From assembly GCF_007827695.1 (NCBI RefSeq), contig NZ_VITA01000009.1, positions 62,001 to 126,000 on the forward strand: a stretch of DNA of 64,000 nt, read 5' to 3'. Each line of letters begins with the position of its first letter. Positions within the stretch are counted from its first letter, which is position 1. Positions 46,184-56,117 of this stretch are shown here, one piece after another. Under the pieces are notes generated by a model, which had not been told where the DNA came from, did not search any database, and saw nothing but the letters and a program-made list of their open reading frames with translations. The stretch comes from Sinorhizobium medicae (GTDB taxonomy: Bacteria; Pseudomonadota; Alphaproteobacteria; Rhizobiales; Rhizobiaceae). The position numbers and the translations under genes were made by a program.

Positions 46184-48379
46184 CTACATCGCGTCCATAA
46201 CACCGATGGAGAAGAACAGGGTCTCGCCGGAGGAATCGTCGACGCCGTCATTATCGGTGACGACATAGCCGTTCCCCGCCGCGTCGACGGCGAAGCCTTC
46301 CACCTTGTCTGCGACATAGCCGTTCAGCGACTTCAGATCAGGGATCAGGTCGCGGACCTCTTCCTTCTTCAAAACTGGCAATGCGCCGCCCAGCGCCGCA
46401 GGCTTCATATCCGCAAGAGCCACGCGGTAGAGCTTTTTGAGCCTTGCCGCTTCGCCGATCAGATTGTCGCGTTCGAGAATATAGGCATAGTCGCCATGGA
46501 CGGTGATTTCCGACAGGCCGACCCAGCCCTCGGCTGACTTGTCGAGCGGGTAACGCACAGCACCCCACTCTTTGCTCGACGGCTTATAGGAGACCAGCTT
46601 GACGGACCCTTTCTCGTCGTCCTTCCATTCGCGCTGCACCGCCATCCACAGAAGCTGGTCGTCACCCTCGCCCACAGCTGCTATGCCTTCGAAGCCGTAG
46701 CGGATCTCGTTGGAGCGCAGTTCTTCCGGCAGAGCGATCTCCTCCTTGATCTCCCCCTTCTTGTTCACGCGAAGCAGCGCATGGCTGTAAAGCTTGTCGC
46801 TGTTGCCTTCGGAAGCGAGCCAGAAGCCGCCCTCGCCGTCATTGGCGATGCCTTCGATGTCGAGCTTCTGGGCGGGTGCGCCATCGCGGGTGATCGGCAG
46901 GGCGCCTGTGATCAGCGCAGGCTTTTGCGTGGCGTCGATCGCAAAGATGGTCGGCTGGGACGAGAAGACGGAATCGCTGACCGCGTGCAGGAAACCCGGC
47001 TTGTCCGCCACGGCCGCGAGGCCGGAAAGCGCCCCGAAGCCTAGGGGCAACCCGCCCTGGTCCGCGGAACGTATCTGCGGATAGGCAGCCTCGCCTTCCT
47101 CGCGCTCGTAGATCATGACATGCGCCCGCGCTCCACCGTCTTCGACCAGATCGACCTCGTTGGCGGTGGCGAAAAGATTGCGCCCGGGAATGGCGACTGC
47201 TCCCTCTGGCGAAATGCCGGAGGGCAGAAGCTGAAGGAGCTCCGGCTCGGCGCCGGTATCCTTGTATACGCCGACGACCGAGGCGCGCTCGGAAAGAACG
47301 AAGAACAGCTTGTCTTCGCCGTATTGCGCCACTTCCAGCCCCTCCGGTTCGACGCCTTTCGCCGACGAGCGCTTCTCGGGATAATGGCCTATCGATGCAA
47401 TGGCCCGTTCGAAGCTAGCGCCGGATTCGTAGACAACTTTGCCCGTGGTGTCGAAGATGGTGAAGCCGCGGCTCCCGCCTTCGTAGTCGCCCTCGTTGGC
47501 GACGACCAGGCGATCGTCGTCGAGCCATTTGACGGCGTCAGGCTCGCGCTTGCGGCCGGCCTGATCGCCGGCGAACGCGATGGCGCCGTCGCGCCTGGTG
47601 TCGATACCTGCGAGATCGACCGTGCCCGCCGGGAAATGCGTCTTCACCGTTGCCGACTTGCCGTCGATGATGACGACGTGGTTGTTCTCCTGCAGGGTGA
47701 GCGCAATCTCGTCCTTGCCGTTGAAGGCCACGAATTCCGGCTCGGGATCTTCGCCAGCGGCCTCTGCGAGACCGGTCAATGTCACGTGCTTGATGGTCGC
47801 GCAATCGGCGGCGCCATCCTTCAGCGACAGGATGACGAGATCGCCCGCGGGCATCTGCGGGATCTGCCCGTCATTGACCTCCTCGTCGCGCTCGTTCTCG
47901 ATCGCGATTGCAGCAAGCGTTCGATCCCCGTTCACAGCCACCGAGTCCGGCTGGCCACCGAGATCGCATGTCGCGTCCACCTTTCTCCCGGCGACATCGA
48001 CCACGGCAACGAGACCGGAGGGCTTGGTGAAGCTTTCGCTCGTGTTGACGGCAACGAGCGCCTTGGCACCGGCAATCGCGACCGAGGTCGGCTCACCTTC
48101 GAAAGAGACGATACCGCCCGCCTTGGGCGTCCTGGGATCGGTGATGTCGATGAAACCGATGCGTTTGCCGGGACTGTCGGAATAGATCAGCGTATTGCTG
48201 TCTTCGCTCGCGGTGATGATTTCTGCCGAAGTAGGCGCCGTCCGCCCGGCCCCCCCAGGCAAATTCTCAGCCACCGCAAAGGATGCGATGCGGTTGAAGA
48301 CCTGTTCTGCCTGAACGGCGGTCGCCGTCGATGCGGCAAGTGCGGCAGCCAATGTTGTGGTGATGGAAAATGCTTTCAT
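46184..48379 (-). CDS. Exported esterase-like/phytase-like beta-propeller protein
   Basis: The product is 731 residues from MKAFSITTTLAAALAAS, with a signal peptide cleaved after VQA. The start is supported by GGAGGGACAG directly upstream; an ATG 17 codons earlier is not. The N-terminal half has repeated beta-propeller-type blades (for example GDLVILSLKDG, AVKWLDDDRLVVANEGDYEG). The C-terminal half matches the esterase-like activity of phytase family (DIEGIANDGEGGFWLASEG, DKVEGFAVDAAGNGYVVTDNDG). It is expected in the periplasm or outside the cell. The substrate is not known; phosphate ester hydrolysis is only suggested by the family name. Confidence 0.82.
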   Translation of the reverse strand: MKAFSITTTLAAALAASTATAVQAEQVFNRIASFAVAENLPGGAGRTAPTSAEIITASEDSNTLIYSDSPGKRIGFIDITDPRTPKAGGIVSFEGEPTSVAIAGAKALVAVNTSESFTKPSGLVAVVDVAGRKVDATCDLGGQPDSVAVNGDRTLAAIAIENERDEEVNDGQIPQMPAGDLVILSLKDGAADCATIKHVTLTGLAEAAGEDPEPEFVAFNGKDEIALTLQENNHVVIIDGKSATVKTHFPAGTVDLAGIDTRRDGAIAFAGDQAGRKREPDAVKWLDDDRLVVANEGDYEGGSRGFTIFDTTGKVVYESGASFERAIASIGHYPEKRSSAKGVEPEGLEVAQYGEDKLFFVLSERASVVGVYKDTGAEPELLQLLPSGISPEGAVAIPGRNLFATANEVDLVEDGGARAHVMIYEREEGEAAYPQIRSADQGGLPLGFGALSGLAAVADKPGFLHAVSDSVFSSQPTIFAIDATQKPALITGALPITRDGAPAQKLDIEGIANDGEGGFWLASEGNSDKLYSHALLRVNKKGEIKEEIALPEELRSNEIRYGFEGIAAVGEGDDQLLWMAVQREWKDDEKGSVKLVSYKPSSKEWGAVRYPLDKSAEGWVGLSEITVHGDYAYILERDNLIGEAARLKKLYRVALADMKPAALGGALPVLKKEEVRDLIPDLKSLNGYVADKVEGFAVDAAGNGYVVTDNDGVDDSSGETLFFSIGVMDAM

Positions 48380-48497
48380 CTGTCCCTCCTTGTCGCGGCA
48401 CGCCATCGCGTTTCTGCGAGACGCTCGCATCCGAGATCATCGGACGGAAGGCTTTTGCAACTGTCCTGTAACAGCTGGATGACAGTGGAGCTTGAGA

Positions 48498-48526
48498 TGA
48501 AAAGAGGCCCGGGACAACCGGGCCTC
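48498..48526 (-). terminator. hupB: Rho-independent terminator downstream of hupB
   Basis: On the minus strand a 9 bp stem GAGGCCCGG/CCGGGCCTC with a five-base loop is followed by TTTTC. It lies about 100 bp after the hupB stop. Confidence 0.75.
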
Positions 48527-48623
48527 AATCTACCTGCCTACGAGCGCCGCCGATGGCGAAGGCCGCGACAGACGGAACATGAACTAATCGCAGACGGCAG
48601 TTGCCGCCGCTTAAATCGTTCTA

Positions 48624-48896
48624 TCAGTTGACGGCGTCCTTGAGGCCCTTGCCGGCCGTGAACTTCGGCACGTTGCGTGCCGGAATGTCAACTTCCGCAC
48701 CCGTCGACGGGTTGCGGCCCTTGCTAGCCTCGCGGCGCGATACGGAGAAATTGCCGAAGCCAACGAGGCGGATGTCGCCGCCGTTCTTCAGTTCGCCCTG
48801 AATGGTCTCAAAAACTGCATCAACGGCAGAAGACGCATCTGCCTTCGAGAGTCCGGCCTTGTCGGCTACGGCAGCCACGAGCTCATTTTTGTTCAT
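48624..48896 (-). CDS. hupB: DNA-binding protein HU (beta type)
   Basis: This 90-residue histone-like protein starts at MNKNELVAAVADKAG. The dimer core is followed by the DNA-binding arm segment FGNFSVSRREASKGRNP and the conserved ARNVPKFTAGKGLK. The length is the family norm. GGGGTGG lies before the ATG. HU bends and compacts DNA throughout the nucleoid. It follows lon in the same direction, but the lon terminator lies between them, so it likely has its own promoter in the 220 bp gap. Confidence 0.96.
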   Translation of the reverse strand: MNKNELVAAVADKAGLSKADASSAVDAVFETIQGELKNGGDIRLVGFGNFSVSRREASKGRNPSTGAEVDIPARNVPKFTAGKGLKDAVN

Positions 48897-49028
48897 GTTT
48901 CCACCCCTTTCATGCTGGTTCGAAACGACTGTCTTTCTAAGGCGGGGCAGCTTGAGCATTGCCCACGTCTTGCCATTCCCAATTGCGCCTAATCCCTTGG
49001 AATGCAAGGGTTGCAGCGTGCTTTTACA

Positions 49029-49057
49029 ACAAAAAAGACCGGCGAAGCGCCGGTCTT
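49029..49057 (-). terminator. lon: Rho-independent terminator downstream of lon
   Basis: The minus strand reads a 10 bp stem AAGACCGGCG/CGCCGGTCTT with a three-base loop and then TTTTTGTTG. It is the strongest terminator in the window and separates lon from hupB. Confidence 0.85.
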
Positions 49058-49117
49058 CCTTGTTTTTCTGGGCAAAGGGCGCAAGCGGGACACACTTGCC
49101 GCCCCATTCGCGCTCCG

Positions 49118-51538
49118 TCAGTGGGCAATCGAAGTGCCCGCTTCGTCCTGCGAATCGACGGACGGCAGAGCGGCTGGCTGGCTGGCCGGATCCCATTCAA
49201 TGGGCTCCGGAAGCCGCAGCAAGGCATGCGCGATCACCTCGCCCATCCGCGAAACGGGGATGATTTCGAGGCTGTTCTTGACGTTGTCGGGGATGTCGGC
49301 GAGGTCCTTGGCATTCTCCTCGGGGATCAGCACCTTCTTGATGCCGCCGCGCAGAGCCGCAAGCAACTTCTCCTTCAGGCCGCCGATCGGCAGGACACGG
49401 CCACGCAGGGTGATTTCGCCCGTCATCGCCACATCCTTGGAGATCGGGATGCCGGTCATCACCGACACGATCGCCGTCGCCATGGCAACACCGGCGGACG
49501 GACCGTCCTTCGGGGTTGCGCCCTCGGGTACGTGGACGTGAATGTCGCGCTTGTCGAACAGCGGCGGCTCGATGCCGAAATCGATCGCGCGCGAGCGGAC
49601 ATAGGATGCCGCTGCCGAAATGGATTCCTTCATCACGTCACGCAGGTTGCCGGTCACCGTCATGCGGCCCTTGCCGGGCATCATCACGCCCTCGATCGTC
49701 AGCAGTTCGCCGCCGACCTCGGTCCAGGCGAGACCGGTGACCACCCCGACCTGATCGTCGCGTTCGGCTTCACCATGGCGGAAGCGCGGTACGCCGAGAT
49801 AGTCGTTGATGTTCTCGGCCGAGACTTCGACCTTTTTGGTCTTGCCCTTGAGGATTTCCGTCACCGCCTTGCGCGCAAGCTTCATCAGCTCGCGCTCGAA
49901 GTTGCGCACGCCCGCCTCTCGCGTGTAGTTCTGGATGATCGCGGTCAGAGCGCCATCCGTTACGGAGAACTCGTTCGTCTGGAGCGCATGGTCCCGGATC
50001 GCCTTCGGCAGCAGGTGCCGCTTGGCAATCTCCAGCTTTTCCTCTTCGGTGTAGCCGGCGATGCGGATGACTTCCATACGGTCCATCAGCGGCGGCGGGA
50101 TGTTGAGCGTGTTCGCCGTGGTGATGAACATCACGTTCGAGAGGTCATATTCAACCTCCAGATAGTGATCCATGAAGGTCGAGTTCTGTTCCGGATCGAG
50201 CACCTCCAAAAGCGCCGAAGACGGATCTCCCCGGAAGTCCTGGCCCATCTTGTCGATCTCGTCGAGCAGGAAGAGCGGGTTGGACTTCTTGGCCTTCTTC
50301 ATCGACTGGACGACCTTACCCGGCATGGAGCCGATATAGGTCCGCCGGTGGCCGCGGATTTCGGCCTCGTCGCGAACACCGCCCAGTGCCATGCGGATAT
50401 ATTCACGCCCGGTCGCCTTCGCGATCGACTTCGCAAGCGAGGTCTTGCCGACGCCCGGAGGGCCCACGAGGCACAGGATCGGCCCCTTGATCTTGGACGA
50501 ACGGGCCTGCACCGCCAGGTACTCGACGATGCGTTCCTTTACCTTGTCCAGACCGAAGTGATCGGTGTCGAGCACCTTTTCGGCGTGATTGAGGTCGGTC
50601 TTGATCTTCGACTTCTTGCCCCAGGGCAGGCCCAGCAGCCAGTCGAGATAGTTGCGGACGACAGTCGCTTCCGCCGACATCGGGCTCATCTGGCGCAGCT
50701 TCTTCAACTCCGCATCGGCCTTTTCACGGGCTTCCTTGGAGAGCTTCGTCTTGGAGATGCGCTCTTCGAGTTCGGCCATTTCGTCGCGGCCGTCCTCGCT
50801 ATCGCCGAGTTCCTTCTGAATGGCCTTCATCTGCTCATTCAGGTAGTACTCACGCTGCGTCTTCTCCATCTGGCGCTTGACGCGCGAACGGATACGCTTT
50901 TCGACCTGAAGAACCGAAATCTCTCCTTCCATGAAGCCGAGCGCCTTTTCGAGGCGCATCTTCACGCTCGTCGTCTCCAGCATTTCCTGCTTTTCGACGA
51001 TCTTGATGGAAAGATGGGACGCAACGGTATCGGCAAGCTTCGAATAGTCTTCGATCTGGCTTGCAACTCCGACCACTTCCGGCGAAATCTTCTTGTTGAG
51101 CTTTACATAGCTCTCGAATTCGGAAACGACCGAGCGGCTCAGCGCCTCGATCTCAACCGGGTCCTCGTCCGGTTCGGGCAGTGCATGAGCCATTGCCTCG
51201 TAAAAATCGTCGCGCGGCGTATAGCGCTCGATCTCGGCACGCGAACGGCCTTCGACCAGAACCTTGACGGTTCCGTCGGGAAGCTTCAGGAGCTGCAGCA
51301 CATTGGCGATGGTGCCGACTTTGTAAATGGCGGAGGGTTCCGGATCGTCGTCCGTAGCGTTGATCTGGGTCACGAGCATGATCTGCTTGTCGGTACCCAT
51401 GACCTCTTCGAGTGCACGGATCGACTTCTCCCGGCCGACGAAGAGCGGCACGATCATGTGGGGGAAGACCACGATGTCACGCAGCGGCAGAACCGGATAG
51501 GTCGCGCTTTCAGTCGCCGGAGACGTTTTGTTCGTCAT
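49118..51538 (-). CDS. lon: ATP-dependent protease La
   Basis: This 806-residue LonA protease has an N-terminal substrate-binding domain from [20 protein letters not shown] and a central AAA+ module with Walker [10 protein letters not shown] and Walker [11 protein letters not shown]. The C-terminal protease domain has its catalytic Ser in KDGPSAGVA (about residue 680) and Lys in the following [14 protein letters not shown] block (about 723). Lon degrades damaged and regulatory proteins in the cytoplasm. In Sinorhizobium it affects exopolysaccharide and nodulation control (general knowledge). It lies downstream of clpX in the same direction, separated by a terminator. Confidence 0.97.
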   Translation of the reverse strand: MTNKTSPATESATYPVLPLRDIVVFPHMIVPLFVGREKSIRALEEVMGTDKQIMLVTQINATDDDPEPSAIYKVGTIANVLQLLKLPDGTVKVLVEGRSRAEIERYTPRDDFYEAMAHALPEPDEDPVEIEALSRSVVSEFESYVKLNKKISPEVVGVASQIEDYSKLADTVASHLSIKIVEKQEMLETTSVKMRLEKALGFMEGEISVLQVEKRIRSRVKRQMEKTQREYYLNEQMKAIQKELGDSEDGRDEMAELEERISKTKLSKEAREKADAELKKLRQMSPMSAEATVVRNYLDWLLGLPWGKKSKIKTDLNHAEKVLDTDHFGLDKVKERIVEYLAVQARSSKIKGPILCLVGPPGVGKTSLAKSIAKATGREYIRMALGGVRDEAEIRGHRRTYIGSMPGKVVQSMKKAKKSNPLFLLDEIDKMGQDFRGDPSSALLEVLDPEQNSTFMDHYLEVEYDLSNVMFITTANTLNIPPPLMDRMEVIRIAGYTEEEKLEIAKRHLLPKAIRDHALQTNEFSVTDGALTAIIQNYTREAGVRNFERELMKLARKAVTEILKGKTKKVEVSAENINDYLGVPRFRHGEAERDDQVGVVTGLAWTEVGGELLTIEGVMMPGKGRMTVTGNLRDVMKESISAAASYVRSRAIDFGIEPPLFDKRDIHVHVPEGATPKDGPSAGVAMATAIVSVMTGIPISKDVAMTGEITLRGRVLPIGGLKEKLLAALRGGIKKVLIPEENAKDLADIPDNVKNSLEIIPVSRMGEVIAHALLRLPEPIEWDPASQPAALPSVDSQDEAGTSIAH

Positions 51539-51930
51539 TTCATTTCCTTTCCGTCCCGATTTTCGGGCCCGTATCCGGGAGCCTCTACGGCACTCCCGGC
51601 TGTCACATTTCGTACATGAAAGTGGAGTGCAAGAGAGGCCTTTTCAAGGTACGGCGCAAACCCCGCCTGCATCGATAATCCCCGACATTAAGCGCGGACG
51701 CTGTTGCAGACCTTACCACCCAGCGAACCTCGCGGGAGGCAGGCGCGCATCCATTGAATCGTCGCATCATCGCGTTGTTGCGGCACTTTAGCAACAATCG
51801 ATTGGTGCGATCACCATGATTTTGAACTGATTCCACCGGGGTAGCGGTGCTGAACGGCGTCCGCGGGACCTGTCTGCGAGTTGCCCGGGTCCCCACGCGT
51901 CAGCCGGCGCGATGACAAAGGCAATCCCAT
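51539..51930. other. Leader region of lon, no gene seen
   Basis: The gap between the clpX terminator and the lon start holds no gene. A candidate lon promoter lies at 51620-51648. The rest (51660-51930) is mixed in composition, with no clear hairpin or open frame. Confidence 0.5.
51620..51648 (-). promoter_or_regulatory. lon: Candidate heat-shock-type promoter of lon
   Basis: On the minus strand CTTGAA (51643-51648) is followed after 17 bases by CCACTT (51620-51625), then TCATGT. CTTGAA is the -35 box typical of RpoH promoters. An overlapping CTTGCA-N17-AAATGT could serve the housekeeping sigma factor. Confidence 0.4.
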
Positions 51931-51955
51931 GAAAAAGCCCGCACATGGCGGGCTC
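51931..51955 (-). terminator. clpX: Rho-independent terminator downstream of clpX
   Basis: On the minus strand a 7 bp stem AGCCCGC/GCGGGCT with a five-base loop is followed by TTTTC. It lies about 26 bp after the clpX stop. Confidence 0.85.
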
Positions 51956-51980
51956 TTCAAACAATCGTGAGTGGCTCGGC

Positions 51981-53258
51981 TCAGGCCGAAACGTTGGTCT
52001 TCTCCTCGGAGCGCTCCGAGTAGATATAGAGCGGTCGCGCCGTCCCCTTTACGACTTCCTCCGAAATCACGACCTCGCGAACGCCTTCCAGCGTCGGCAG
52101 CTCGAACATGGTGTCGAGCAGGATCTTCTCCATGATCGAACGCAGACCGCGTGCGCCGGTCTTGCGGACGATCGCCCTCCGGGCGATCTCGCGCAGCGCG
52201 TCTTCGTGGAAGTTCAGCTCGACGTCTTCCATTTCGAAGAGCCGCTGATACTGCTTGACCAAGGCGTTCTTCGGCTCCGACAGGATCTGGATCAGCGCAT
52301 CTTCGTCGAGGTCTTCGAGCGTCGCCAGAACCGGCAACCTTCCGATGAACTCGGGTATCAGGCCGAATTTTACCAGATCCTCCGGCTCGAGCTCGCGCAG
52401 CACCTCGCCGACCCGGCGGTCTTCCGGAGCGCGCACGGTTGCGCCGAAGCCGATCGACGTCTTTTCGCCGCGAGCGGAAATGATCTTGTCGAGGCCCGCA
52501 AAAGCGCCACCACAAATGAAGAGGATATTCGTCGTATCCACCTGCAGGAATTCCTGCTGCGGGTGCTTGCGGCCGCCCTGAGGCGGCACCGAAGCGACGG
52601 TCCCTTCCATGATCTTCAGAAGCGCCTGCTGCACGCCCTCGCCCGAGACGTCCCGCGTGATCGACGGGTTGTCGGATTTACGGGAAATCTTGTCGACTTC
52701 GTCGATATAGACGATGCCGCGCTGAGCGCGCTCGACGTTATAATCGGCGGCTTGCAGAAGCTTCAGGATGATGTTTTCGACATCTTCACCGACGTAACCG
52801 GCTTCCGTCAGGGTCGTCGCGTCGGCCATCGTGAAGGGAACGTCGATGATGCGGGCGAGGGTCTGCGCAAGGTAAGTCTTGCCGCAACCGGTGGGCCCGA
52901 CGAGCATGATGTTCGACTTCGCCAATTCTACGTCACTGCTCTTTGCCGCATGGGCAAGGCGCTTGTAGTGGTTGTGCACCGCGACCGACAGGATGCGCTT
53001 TGCCTGCTGCTGCCCGATGACGTATTCGTCGAGGACCTTGATGATCTCCTGCGGCGTCGGAACGCCGTCGCGAGATTTGACCATCGAGGTCTTGTTCTCT
53101 TCGCGGATGATGTCCATGCAGAGTTCGACGCATTCATCGCAGATGAACACGGTCGGTCCGGCAATCAGCTTGCGGACTTCATGCTGGCTCTTGCCGCAAA
53201 ACGAACAATAGAGGGTATTCTTCGAGTCACCGCCGTTGCTACCGCTGACCTTGCTCAT
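51981..53258 (-). CDS. clpX: ATP-dependent Clp protease ATP-binding subunit ClpX
   Basis: The product is 425 residues from [14 protein letters not shown], with GGAAGTGG before the ATG. An upstream GTG would add 17 unlikely residues. The N-terminal zinc-binding domain (YCSFCGKS and ICDECVELC) recruits substrates. The AAA+ domain has Walker A GPTGCGKT and Walker B YIDEVDKI. An IGF-type loop for ClpP docking is present (SIGFGA). ClpX unfolds proteins and feeds them to ClpP, including cell-cycle regulators in alphaproteobacteria (general knowledge). It follows clpP. Confidence 0.97.
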   Translation of the reverse strand: MSKVSGSNGGDSKNTLYCSFCGKSQHEVRKLIAGPTVFICDECVELCMDIIREENKTSMVKSRDGVPTPQEIIKVLDEYVIGQQQAKRILSVAVHNHYKRLAHAAKSSDVELAKSNIMLVGPTGCGKTYLAQTLARIIDVPFTMADATTLTEAGYVGEDVENIILKLLQAADYNVERAQRGIVYIDEVDKISRKSDNPSITRDVSGEGVQQALLKIMEGTVASVPPQGGRKHPQQEFLQVDTTNILFICGGAFAGLDKIISARGEKTSIGFGATVRAPEDRRVGEVLRELEPEDLVKFGLIPEFIGRLPVLATLEDLDEDALIQILSEPKNALVKQYQRLFEMEDVELNFHEDALREIARRAIVRKTGARGLRSIMEKILLDTMFELPTLEGVREVVISEEVVKGTARPLYIYSERSEEKTNVSA

Positions 53259-53532
53259 TTCCACTTCCTTCCAGCACGCCGGACACCTTCGGAAAGATAT
53301 CGCGGACACTCAGTTCGCCTTGCACGTCGGCTCCAGGCGCCGCCCAAGGTTCTCGGGAGTACTCACCGTCCGGGCGGAGGCCCGATCACCGGTTGCAACG
53401 ACTCTCCCATTCAAAATCCAGATGCTATGCTCCTTGTTCCAACATAGCGTTAAGGATTCATATTAACGGCTTTACCCCTCGGATAAAGCCCCTTCGCCAT
53501 TACAAATGTGTCACAATTACATCTGTGGCGAC

Positions 53533-53554
53533 ACAAAAGCCCGTGTTCGGGCTA
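53533..53554 (-). terminator. clpP: Rho-independent terminator overlapping the clpP stop
   Basis: The minus strand forms AGCCCG/CGGGCT with a four-base loop followed by TTTTGTG. The stem begins inside the clpP stop codon. It separates clpP from clpX, so the two are probably not a simple operon. Confidence 0.7.
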
Positions 53555-54178
53555 TTCCATGCCCTCGACCGCATCGCGCGACGTGATCACCTTGTCGATC
53601 AGACCCCAGTCGAGCGCTTCATCCGAACTCATGAAGTGATCGCGATCAAGCGTCTGCTCCACCTCCTCATAGGTGCGGCCGCAATGCTTGACGTAAACCT
53701 CGTTCAACCGGCGCTTCATCTTGAGAATGTCGCGTGCATGCCGCTCGATGTCGGAGGCCTGCCCCTGGAACCCGCCGGAAGGCTGGTGCACCATGATGCG
53801 GGAATTCGGCGTTGCGAAGCGCATGTCCTTGTGTCCGGCCGCGAGCAGCAGCGAACCCATGGATGCCGCCTGACCGATGCAGAGCGTCGAAACTGCAGGC
53901 TTAATGAACTGCATCGTGTCGTAGATCGCCATGCCGGCCGTCACGACCCCGCCGGGCGAGTTGATGTAGAGTGCGATTTCCTTTTTCGGATTTTCCGCCT
54001 CGAGGAACAGCAACTGCGCGCAGACAAGCGTCGCCATGTGATCTTCGACCGGACCCGTGAGAAAGATGATGCGCTCCTTCAGCAGCCGCGAATAGATATC
54101 GTAGGATCGCTCACCGCGATTGGTCTGCTCAACAACCATCGGCACCAGCGCCATGGCCGTATCAACTGGATTTCTCAT
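53552..54178 (-). CDS. clpP: ATP-dependent Clp protease proteolytic subunit ClpP
   Basis: This 208-residue serine protease has the triad visible as Ser106 in IGQAASMGS, His131 in MVHQPSGG and Asp180 in LDRDHF, offset by nine from the E. coli numbering. An N-terminal propeptide-like extension precedes the mature start. It forms the tetradecameric chamber used with ClpX or ClpA. It is upstream of clpX in the same direction, with a terminator between, and has a good promoter at 54247-54275. Confidence 0.97.
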   Translation of the reverse strand: MRNPVDTAMALVPMVVEQTNRGERSYDIYSRLLKERIIFLTGPVEDHMATLVCAQLLFLEAENPKKEIALYINSPGGVVTAGMAIYDTMQFIKPAVSTLCIGQAASMGSLLLAAGHKDMRFATPNSRIMVHQPSGGFQGQASDIERHARDILKMKRRLNEVYVKHCGRTYEEVEQTLDRDHFMSSDEALDWGLIDKVITSRDAVEGME

Positions 54179-54246
54179 ATCGAACCTTCATCAATCGGGA
54201 CCGCATCCCTGCGCGGACCGGAATCATCGGAAAAGCCTCAGACCTT

Positions 54247-54275
54247 ACATAGAGTGTCAATGCCCTGCACTTCAA
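54247..54275 (-). promoter_or_regulatory. clpP: Candidate promoter of clpP
   Basis: On the minus strand TTGAAG (54270-54275, within CTTGAAG) is followed after 17 bases by CTATGT (54247-54252). This is close to the rhizobial housekeeping form and also carries the CTTGAA box used by RpoH, so dual use is possible. It lies about 70 bp upstream of the ATG. Confidence 0.5.
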
Positions 54276-54450
54276 GTCGGGAACATTCGATAAACTGAAT
54301 AGTCGCGCGTTCCCGGTCCAGAGCTTTTCATCGGCACTGCGGTTGGCTGGTAGAACATTTTTCCAATTCTTCCTGCCGTTAAGCATGGGCTACCGGCCTT
54401 CCTCACAGACATTCGCAAAATGACGGTGAGCGATCCGTAAATTTCGTCGA

Positions 54451-56013
54451 TCAAAGCTGCGACTCCAAGGGCAGAAAACGGATCGCGCCGGCGATCAGCC
54501 TTCGGAAAAGGCCCGCATCCGGCTCACGCCGCAACAGCCTGAGCGCGCCGTTCGTCCGGTCTTGCCAGGCGAGCCGGCCGTCTTTCAGCATCAGGCGATA
54601 GCTTCTCTCCGGCGCCGTCTCCTCCTCGAATATCGATTGGATCTCGGAGGCGAGCGCCTCATCGGAAAAGACGATCCCCATCTCGGTGTTGAGCGACGCG
54701 GACCGCGGATCGAAATTCATGGAACCCACATAACCGCAGACGCCGTCGACGACGAAAGCCTTGGTGTGCAGGCTGGCGTTCCGCGCCCCGAACAGCGACA
54801 TACGATGACGATCGAAGAAGTCCCCCCGTTCCTTGAGCTCGTACAGCTCCACTTTCCCTTCCAGCAGCCACTTGCGGTATTTCACGTAACCGCCATGTAC
54901 CGCTGCGACATCCGTTGCCGCGAGCGAGTTCGTCAGCACTGCCACCTTCGCACCCTTCCCCGCGAGCAGCGCCAGAACACGCGTTCCCGCAACGCCAGGA
55001 ATGAAATAGGGGGAGATGATCCGCAAATCGCGCTTCGCGCCTTTGATCAGCGGGAAAAGTTCGCGCAGCAACCAGTTCTGCCGCTTCTGCATCAGCGCCT
55101 TTTCCGGCGGATCGAACGCCAAGCGCAGATTCGCGCTTCGGTAGAGGGTGCGGCTGCCCCAGTAGGCCCCCGGCCCCGCGGCGGCTGCATCCTGAACCTT
55201 TTCCAGGTAAAAGCGCCCGGCGGCCGTGCGCGCCAACTGGTCCAGCGCTTCTCTCAGCGCCGGAAGGAAATGCTTACGCGGCGTTCTCAGCGCCGCAATC
55301 GGCAGCACCGACGGACTGTTCCAGTAAAGGTCGAACATGGCCGTCGCCTGATCGACGACCGGACCGGCCATCCAGACATCGAGGTCTCGGAAGTTCGCCA
55401 GTTCGGCCGCGTCGAAATAGGCGTCGCCGATATTGCGTCCCCCGGAAATCGCCAGCCGGCCGTCGGCAATCCACAGCTTGTTGTGCATCCGGCGTGTCGC
55501 ACTGAAGGCACGTATCGCCAATTCGAACCCGCGACGGAAGCGATCCGTTCGGGCCCGACTCGGATTAAACAGGCGCACGTCGACATTGGGATGGGCATCG
55601 AGCGAAATGCAGAGACGGTCGTGGATGCCTGCATTGACGTCGTCGAGCAGCAGGCGGACGCGGACACCGCGATCGGCCGCCCGGATGACCTCGCGCGTCA
55701 GAAGAAATCCTGTCAGGTCGTCCTTCCAGTAATAATATTGCAGATCGAGGCTGCGCCCTGCCCGGCGCGCCGAAAGCGCCCGCGCCACGAAAGCTTCGAT
55801 GTTGTCGGAAATGAGCGCGACCGCGTTCTCGCCGGATCGGGCGGCCTCCAATAACGGAGCTAATTGCTTGTCGATACCGGTCTCGTCCCCTTCCACGGGA
55901 AGCGCGAAGGTTGGATCGATACTTGGTCGGCGGCCAAACCAGCCATACACGTAAAGAACGCCAGCAAGCAGGAGTCCAAAGAGCGCCGCAAGAGAAAGTG
56001 CAATCCACGACAT
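54451..56013 (-). CDS. Phospholipase D / cardiolipin synthase-like enzyme
   Basis: This 520-residue protein has one N-terminal membrane helix (residues about 4-26). It carries both HKD catalytic motifs of the phospholipase D superfamily: HNKLWIADG with following GGRN, and HTKAFVVDG with following GSMNFDPRS. The spacing resembles bacterial cardiolipin synthase C-type proteins that act on phosphatidyl substrates at the inner membrane. The exact reaction (cardiolipin synthesis or another phosphatidyl transfer) cannot be decided from the sequence. It is followed in the same transcription direction by clpP after 270 bp with no obvious link. Confidence 0.85.
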   Translation of the reverse strand: MSWIALSLAALFGLLLAGVLYVYGWFGRRPSIDPTFALPVEGDETGIDKQLAPLLEAARSGENAVALISDNIEAFVARALSARRAGRSLDLQYYYWKDDLTGFLLTREVIRAADRGVRVRLLLDDVNAGIHDRLCISLDAHPNVDVRLFNPSRARTDRFRRGFELAIRAFSATRRMHNKLWIADGRLAISGGRNIGDAYFDAAELANFRDLDVWMAGPVVDQATAMFDLYWNSPSVLPIAALRTPRKHFLPALREALDQLARTAAGRFYLEKVQDAAAAGPGAYWGSRTLYRSANLRLAFDPPEKALMQKRQNWLLRELFPLIKGAKRDLRIISPYFIPGVAGTRVLALLAGKGAKVAVLTNSLAATDVAAVHGGYVKYRKWLLEGKVELYELKERGDFFDRHRMSLFGARNASLHTKAFVVDGVCGYVGSMNFDPRSASLNTEMGIVFSDEALASEIQSIFEEETAPERSYRLMLKDGRLAWQDRTNGALRLLRREPDAGLFRRLIAGAIRFLPLESQL

Positions 56014-56117
56014 CAGACGCTGCCCTGCCGCATGAAGCTAAGCACTCCCCATCGCAGAACCGCCACGCCTATGTATCAAGCGCGCTAAGACACCCTTCTC
56101 GGCATGGAAAAGGTCCC

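Noticed and set aside
49002-51619. Long rightward open frame opposite lon (about 880 residues)
   Set aside because: It is antisense to an intact lon, its composition mirrors high-GC third-position bias, and it has no recognisable domain.
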